This document shows, piece by piece, positions 58,525 through 64,000 of a stretch of 64,000 bases of DNA (position 1 is its first letter; each line of letters starts with the position of its first letter). The position numbers were made by a program, and so were the translations under genes. The notes beneath the pieces were generated by a model. The model ran no database searches. It was not told where the DNA came from and was given only the letters and a program-made list of their open reading frames with translations. Origin of the DNA: Vermamoeba vermiformis (taxonomy: Eukaryota; Tubulinea; Echinamoebida); the NCBI GenBank assembly GCA_045837725.1, contig JBEWZL010000126.1:186001-250000 (forward strand), in the 5' to 3' direction.

Positions 58525-59664
58525 ATGGATAATAACATGATGTGGTATGCCGATAATTTTGAAACAATAATTATCGATAACGGGTCAAGCAATATTCGTG
58601 CTGGATTCGCTGGAAATCATCATCAGCCTTCAACGGTCTTTCCTTCAGTAGTTGGACGTCCAAAAGCACCTGATGTATTTGTAGGAATGGGTCAAAAAAA
58701 TGCCTATGTTGGTGACGAAATTGGTCAAGCTGCGAGATACAACTTGGTGGAACGAAATCCGATCGAGAGAGGAATTATCACTAATTGGGACGATATGGAG
58801 AAAATATGGCATCATACATTTTTTAATGAATTAAGGGTCGATCCATCGGAGTATGTAGTGTTATTGATGGAAGCTGGTCTAAATCCAAAAAAGCACCGAG
58901 AAAAAATGACCCAGATCATGTTCGAAACATTCGACGTACCAGCGTTGTATATAACACCAGCAGCAGTACTAGCACTATATGGATATGGTCGTGTTAATGG
59001 CGTCGTATTATCTTCTGGTGGTGGAGTTACTCAAGCGGTACCAGTTTACGACCTACATCCAATACAACATGGCATAACTCAATTAGACATTGGTGGCAAA
59101 GATGTTACGGAAAAATTAATTAAGCTCATTAACGATACTCACAAAATTGATTTCAGTACGAAAAGAGAACGAGAAGAAATTGATTACGTTAAAACAAAAT
59201 GCACTTACGTGGCGCTAGATTACCAACACGAACTCGAAAATTTACCACAAGACTCGCGATATGACGTATTTGATGGACATATCTCCCTCAGAAAGGAAAG
59301 ATTTCAAGCACCAGAGATCTTGTTCGATCCAACACTGTTTGGGCGGGAAACTGGCGGCGTTCACGAATTGATTTTAAATTCAGTAATGAAGTCGGATGAA
59401 AGTATTAGAAAAGAATTATTTGCTAATATAGCACTGGCTGGTGGAAACATTAATATTCCGGGCTTCAAAGACCGCCTTAAAAACGAATTGCAAAGAATAG
59501 TTCCCAAAGAATTCGATTCTAACGTGATTCCAGCGTACAATATGAACAATATAGCGTATCAAGGCGCATCGAGATTAGGCTGCATGGATATATTTCTTCG
59601 CTGGTGCATGAGCAAACAAGAATACCAAGAGATAGGGCCTAGACTCGTGAATTTTACAGTATAA
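58525..59664 (+). CDS. Divergent actin-related protein, probably ATPase-impaired
   Basis: Intronless 379-residue ORF with the full actin length and fold: IIIDNGSSNIRAGFAGN, FPSVVGRPK, the D-loop FVGMGQKNAYVGDE, GIITNWDDMEKIWHHTFFNE, LNPKKHREKMTQIMFETF, KMTQIMFETF and SKQEYQEIGP. Key positions differ from conventional actin: the second phosphate loop LDSGDGVTH reads LSSGGGVTQ (both aspartates lost), the Gln before AVLSLY is Ala (TPAAVLALY), His73 in YPIEHG is Arg (NPIERG), GFAGD is GFAGN, and the terminal KCF is NFTV. It is closer to actin than to Arp1-3 by eye but belongs to no ARP class I can name. Loss of hydrolysis-linked residues suggests a regulatory or structural role. Lack of introns amid intron-rich neighbours suggests retroposition. 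Confidence 0.88.
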   Translation: MDNNMMWYADNFETIIIDNGSSNIRAGFAGNHHQPSTVFPSVVGRPKAPDVFVGMGQKNAYVGDEIGQAARYNLVERNPIERGIITNWDDMEKIWHHTFFNELRVDPSEYVVLLMEAGLNPKKHREKMTQIMFETFDVPALYITPAAVLALYGYGRVNGVVLSSGGGVTQAVPVYDLHPIQHGITQLDIGGKDVTEKLIKLINDTHKIDFSTKREREEIDYVKTKCTYVALDYQHELENLPQDSRYDVFDGHISLRKERFQAPEILFDPTLFGRETGGVHELILNSVMKSDESIRKELFANIALAGGNINIPGFKDRLKNELQRIVPKEFDSNVIPAYNMNNIAYQGASRLGCMDIFLRWCMSKQEYQEIGPRLVNFTV

Positions 59665-59853
59665 GCCTACTGCAACTCTATTGGTAATGTAAACTTAGTA
59701 TAATTGCCGTCCGAGACACAAGGTCGGTTTTGCAAAAGTAAAAAATGTACAGAAAGAACAAACGCAAATCGTGTGAAAAGTCTTTATTTACAAATTAAAT
59801 AAGAAATATTGTTAGACTCTTTATATGAAAAACTGATGTCGTTAGAAGGGCGA

Positions 59854-60081
59854 CTAATAATAATAGCCCGCGTGGCGTCTGTGATGATGGTGCGAGACAG
59901 ATGCGCCACCTTCTTTAATCTTTTCAGCGACATAATGCGTGCCAGCTCCAACCCGTTCTAAAGAACCATTGTACGGATTTTCAGCTCTATCCTTAGCATT
60001 TTCAGCATTGACGTAGTGGATATCCTCGCGTACTGCGGCATTGTTAGCCTTAACGGCGTGTTTGTAGTGATGATGATTCAT
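59854..60081 (-). CDS. Small His/Tyr-rich protein
   Basis: 75 residues, single exon, MNHHHYKHAVKANNAAVRED to a HHHHRRHAGYYY end. The middle (VGAGTHYVAEKIKEGGASV) is amphipathic. Composition and steady hydrophilicity suggest a small cytosolic protein, perhaps stress related; no family recognised. It converges with the actin-related gene. Confidence 0.5.
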   Translation of the reverse strand: MNHHHYKHAVKANNAAVREDIHYVNAENAKDRAENPYNGSLERVGAGTHYVAEKIKEGGASVSHHHHRRHAGYYY

Positions 60082-60588
60082 TGTTGTTGATGTTGTTGTG
60101 TTGTTTGTTGTTAATGAATAATAAGGATGTTGTTTTCGCTTTTATGGCTTATCGAAACATAATTTTTAGAGATTTCTTTCGATTGCCACTGAAAAATCGC
60201 TGGATGTGGCTGAAACCGAATCAATAATTGGCACCACCGTGTCGTTTCCGTAAGATTGCTATCGATTTTCGTTAAAAACTGATATCGTTTCGATAAAACA
60301 GCGGAAAAACAGAGTTTCATCGAAAAATCAGTTAAAGATCCAAAAATAGTTGTGCTTGCCGATACGTTTTTGTGTTAGCAATTATTCCTTTTGTAAGATG
60401 AATCTTATCGAAACAATACTAGCATCGATTCCAGTAAAACTCAAGCCCGATCTGAGAAAGCCATTGGGATCGTGAAATAGCGTGCGAAGAATGGTCTTAG
60501 CGCACTGCTTGAGGCTTAGTTAAATAATTTCGATTTATAAAAATGTAACAAAAATAATATGAACATCAGAAGCAAATTACTTTGCCTT
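60082..60588. other. Intergenic
   Basis: About 500 bp between two minus-strand genes. It contains several TATCGA(T/A) repeats (60146-60420), otherwise nothing recognised. Confidence 0.4.
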
Positions 60589-63008
60589 TCAATCACTATT
60601 CAGTGAACTGCTCGTGCTGTACGGGATGTAAGTGAAACTGCCGTAATTCATGCCCGAGCTCGCTACTGAGCCTATTAAGGACCCAGTCTCGTCATCTGAA
60701 TCGTAGCGCAACGGATTTCTGAACACTTGCGCTGATTGGCCCAAATCAACTATGCGAAAAAAGTGGGCATGTTAGCGACACTTTTTCTATATTAGGAGTA
60801 GATAGATTGACGTACCTTCAGGATTATTTACAAAAGGAAGAGGGTTCTTGAAGAGATGAGGGTAGTTCAGCGGCGTTGAATTGTTAGTCTTGATGACCGT
60901 GCGAGGCGAAGGTGAGGGGATCTGCCAAAAAAAATTGTTAATGAGTTTCCTACGAATTACATATTGCTGAAGCCACAATAGAATACTCATTGTGTATATT
61001 GTACGCATAATAATGCTTCGAGTTGAAGAAAGTAAGATGTTTTGCGGTGGATTTGGTTCCGACCATTCGACGGAAAATTCTTGCAAAGACTTACCTTATA
61101 GAACAACATCAACACTATGATCGCTGGTGCAATTTCCCAAACAAAATACAAAAAGCACGTGATCAGATCTTCAACCCAGTTGTCCTGTTACGCATCATAG
61201 CATTAGACAGATCCTTGGTAAAAGTATTAATTGACTGCAGTGTACGTACCATAGTATTGCCAAATGTAGGCATGTGAATTTTGTACGAGCCCAAATTGAA
61301 CGAGCAATCATCCGACAAGACGCAAATAAAATCGATGATAGATCTGCTCGTGAAAATGCACACGAGAAGAATAACCACCGTAGTCAACTTCGTCACACTG
61401 ATGCTTTGTAATTGTGGAATCTAAGCAGAATACGTTAGTACCATTTCATTCAAAAGGTAAAATGGATCTAGATCGGGATCGACACTTTGCAACAAAAAAA
61501 TTAATAAGCATAAGTTCGTACCTGATTTTTAGCATTAAGCATCAACTTTCGGACACGGTGACCATAACCAGCTACTACCGCCATCAATATAAAGAACACA
61601 CCAGCTGAGAATAGTTCGCGTGCTTTGTTGATCCACGGAGGCAATCGCGGTCCGTTGATAGGTTGTAAAGCCATTGTACGAACACCAAAGAATAAAGATA
61701 CTGTAAAAAGATTATGAATCATTAGTACCTGCCGGCTATTACTATGATCCTTGAATATTATAAGATTTGATAACTATCGAAAAGAATTGCACACGCGGCA
61801 AAAACGGATCTAACACGAGATCCGAAACGTTAGAATTGGCTTTAATTTTATAAATTGCTAATATAGCGTTGTTATAGTATTGATCTATTGTATAATATGA
61901 TACGTACCTAAAAACAACGCCAATAGAGTAATATTTACAAATATGAACAAAAAAGTCGCTTTCTTTTTCCAGCTCTCCTCCCATGTCTTCTTATGAATGA
62001 CCGCGACAAAAAATAAAACGAGAAACAAAAATGTCGCAAATTGAATATTAATAGGGAACCTAATAAAGAAAAAATGGTCAGCAGCTGGATCCACTCCACG
62101 ACAAAACTTTAAATTCGTATTTAGAAGCTGTAATATAAATATTTTGCAATGCTATTCCTCGAGCAATAAAATATGAGGCGCTTCAGCGAAGCATAAAAAT
62201 AGGAAAATTGGAAAAATAATTGGATCTGCTTAAAAAACGATCCACTGCGGTTACTACTGCCATACTATTGTTAATTATATTAGTATAATACGTACCAATA
62301 CAAGGCAATGCCCATTTGAAGCTCCATATTCCAAAATTGATAGAAAAAGAAATAGACCGTCCTTAGAAGGCATTCTAATAAACACATAAACATGAATCCG
62401 AATTGGAATGAAAATATCTTATGCCTATAATACAAATTATAATTAGTAAAGTCGACGGAGAAACCTTAACGGATCTGATTAATTTTTCGCTAGATTCGGT
62501 TTAATTTGGGAAGATAGTTCTTTGGAAATTTAATTGTTGCGATAATTTGACTTCATAACATTCAATATAGCTATTAAATGTAATGCCAATAACGTCGGAT
62601 AAATTTAAGCGCTTGTGGTCCAGATTGGATCTAATCCACCGGTTAAAATCAAGACCACGCAAATTTGTATTTGCATAATTTTGCTATTAATTAATTCACT
62701 ATAATTAATTATCTTTACGCTTCCAATTCGCTAACAAGCATTTAAAAATTAAAATTAAATTTGTGATAGAATTGCTATTTCGTGTAGTACGATCCGTATC
62801 AGCGTTTTGGCATTACTTCGCATACAAGCGAATATATTACTCCATAATTATTATGAATTAATGCGTGAAACAGTAAAATAACATACCTGAAGCAGATCAG
62901 GCGCAAGATTTGCACTCCAATCACCACGGAGAGCACAAAATAACAAATGGATAATCCAAATGTAAAGCTCTCCACGGATATAGACTCCAATAGCCTAGTT
63001 GTGGTCAT
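60589..63008 (-). CDS. Seven-helix membrane protein, TOM1/GPR137-like
   Basis: About nine exons. From MTTTRLLESISVESFTFGLS come seven or eight hydrophobic segments: CYFVLSVVIGVQILRLICF, FATFLFLVLFFVAVIHKKTW, FLFIFVNITLLALFLG, LFSAGVFFILMAVVAGYG, LTTVVILLVCIFTSRSIIDF and FLYFVWEIAPAIIVLMLFY. The WEIAPAIIVLMLF helix preceded by an acidic WVEDLI stretch resembles the last helix of the THH1/TOM1/TOM3-GPR137 superfamily. The long cytosolic tail is Ser/Pro-rich (IPSPSPRTVIKTNN, NPLRYDSDDETGS). These proteins lie on endolysosomal or vacuolar membranes; ligand binding is not established. The ATG at 63008 is the first after the acceptor of the exon. Confidence 0.68.
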
Positions 63009-63367
63009 CGACGCATCTGCAACATTACAAAAAAGAGACAATTTTAGCCTACCATTTTAATCGTAAAATTCTACCGAAAATACCAACTGATACATATTTA
63101 CTCAGTACCTTAGGTACAGCTACACTACAAAGACTCAAGATGATTGTTCGTGAAACCTGGCAAATCCACCTGTGGACCGAGAAGCTTTACTTTCTGGCTG
63201 CTTTGGATTAGATAGGCTAATAATTTATTGATTAAATTATTTGCAATTGTGCTCTTTTCACTTAGGGTGAGCTCTCCGAGATCTGTGCACGAAAATTCCA
63301 TGGGACGCGTCATTGGTACCAATGACTGGTTCCAATGGCCCGCACCGACGAATAATTAATTGATTAG
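63009..63367. other. Intergenic or 5' region between divergent genes
   Basis: Promoter side of the seven-helix gene and probable first exon of the next gene. An ATG at 63301 opens 19 codons (MGRVIGTNDWFQWPAPTNN) then a stop in the same frame as the downstream exon, so the true first exon is not resolved. Confidence 0.35.
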
Positions 63368-64000
63368 CTTCTTGGATGGAACGTTCAGCCACTATTGCTT
63401 ACATACTTTAAGTGACGGTATTATTTACGCGGACCCTAAAGCTTCCAGTAATGACATCCCGAAGAAAATTGTTGTGGATCGGTAAGAAAAATAAATTTAA
63501 AGTATTACTCGGAAAAATATTGACAAAATTATTTTAGGGTTGGTTGTCTTATTTAGCGGGTGTTACTCTCAGCTTCTTTCAGCACCACGCTTTGCAACAG
63601 AATTTGGCTCAAAACGACTTCTGAACAGCTACGCAACCATAAATCAACACTTAGAAATTGTTGAATATAATGCGGATTTATCAATTAGCTTCACACACCA
63701 GATTCAAGACGAACAAAGTGGTTGGTGGGATGTGGCGTCGTGTGATCACTATTATTTAACATTATCAAGCACACAAGATAACTTCATGACGTTAAATATA
63801 TTCACACTGCATAACAGCTCTGCCGAAGAGCTCAATCAAACAACAATCCCACTCAACGTTACAAGATCTGCACTGTAAGAGACAATAATTTACTTATTAA
63901 ATTCTAGTAATTTATTAATAGCGTATAATAATTATTTTAGGCTGCACATTGCAGTATCGCCCTCTGGAAGAAATTTTGTATTTTTGAATGGTTCGCACTT
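63368..64000 (+). CDS. Unrecognised protein, 3' end beyond window
   Basis: Three exons are visible: FLDGTFSHYCLHTLSDGIIY..., then LVVLFSGCYSQLLSAPRFAT..., then LHIAVSPSGRNFVFLNGSH running off the edge. GT..AG introns join them in frame near 63482 and 63879. The HIAVSPSGRNFVFL strand pattern looks like a beta-propeller blade, so a WD-like protein is possible. The first exon and start codon are not settled. Confidence 0.45.

Noticed and set aside
1-64000. Transposons, LTR or virus-like elements, CRISPR arrays, tRNA genes
   Set aside because: No reverse transcriptase, integrase, transposase, capsid or long terminal repeats were found in the translated frames, no spaced repeat array, and no clear tRNA by eye; faint tRNAs could be missed without a covariance search.

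Overview
The window is eukaryotic nuclear DNA from a compact, intron-rich genome. Introns are mostly 45-200 bp with GT..AG ends, all three standard stop codons are used, and many genes are divergently paired across 250-530 bp. The gene set points to an amoeboid protist, most likely an amoebozoan: a SibA-like adhesion protein with a glycine-rich membrane segment and NPxY tail, MYRF/Ndt80-type transcription factors, plant-style LRR ectodomains, TRAF-type zinc-finger arrays, many F-box proteins, and PhoD, DGK, ASAP/ACAP and Ase1 proteins. This placement is an inference; no species is claimed.

Layout. 1-4.4 kb: 3' end of a cadherin-like-repeat adhesion protein and a short Ndt80-only transcription factor. 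4.6-9.5 kb (minus): diacylglycerol kinase and an LRR/F-box protein. 9.9-14.6 kb (minus): a BAR-PH-ArfGAP-ankyrin protein. It shares a promoter containing an E2F-like site with an Ase1/PRC1/MAP65 gene (15-17.2 kb, plus). 17.5-20.7 kb: a PhoD-like phosphatase with a C2 domain; one of its introns carries a complete 5S rRNA gene. 21.1-23.0 kb: an F-box-like protein.

23.3-34.2 kb is the most unusual block. Two inverted paralogous genes each encode Ndt80 DNA-binding domain, peptidase-S74-type self-cleaving chaperone domain, a transmembrane helix and a plant-type LRR ectodomain, that is, a membrane-tethered transcription factor with a built-in candidate receptor. Between them lie a RING multi-pass membrane E3-like gene and an F-box/kinase-like gene. 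Perfect palindromes around TTGACACGTGTCAA sit in introns here, in matching introns of the two paralogs, and one exon is nearly identical at nucleotide level between them.

34.3-37 kb: F-box protein with a propeller-like region. 37.1-41.9 kb: importin-13/transportin-3-like receptor. 42.4-44.9 kb: a small gene and a RING/TRAF zinc-finger array protein. 45-46.1 kb: an IPT/TIG protein. 46.3-52.5 kb: two tandem F-box-like/repeat paralogs. 52.6-54.7 kb: an unrecognised acidic-tailed protein. 55-58 kb: a SAP-repeat protein. 58.5-59.7 kb: an intronless divergent actin lacking several catalytic residues. 59.9 kb: a small His/Tyr-rich protein. 60.6-63.0 kb: a seven-helix TOM1/GPR137-like protein. From 63.4 kb: an incomplete gene running off the edge.

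Two window-wide patterns stand out. Long introns repeatedly contain a GATC-rich motif such as GGATCCGATC. Many otherwise sound coding regions have single-base frame breaks, nearly all equal to one extra base and several in homopolymers; assembly error is the simplest reading.
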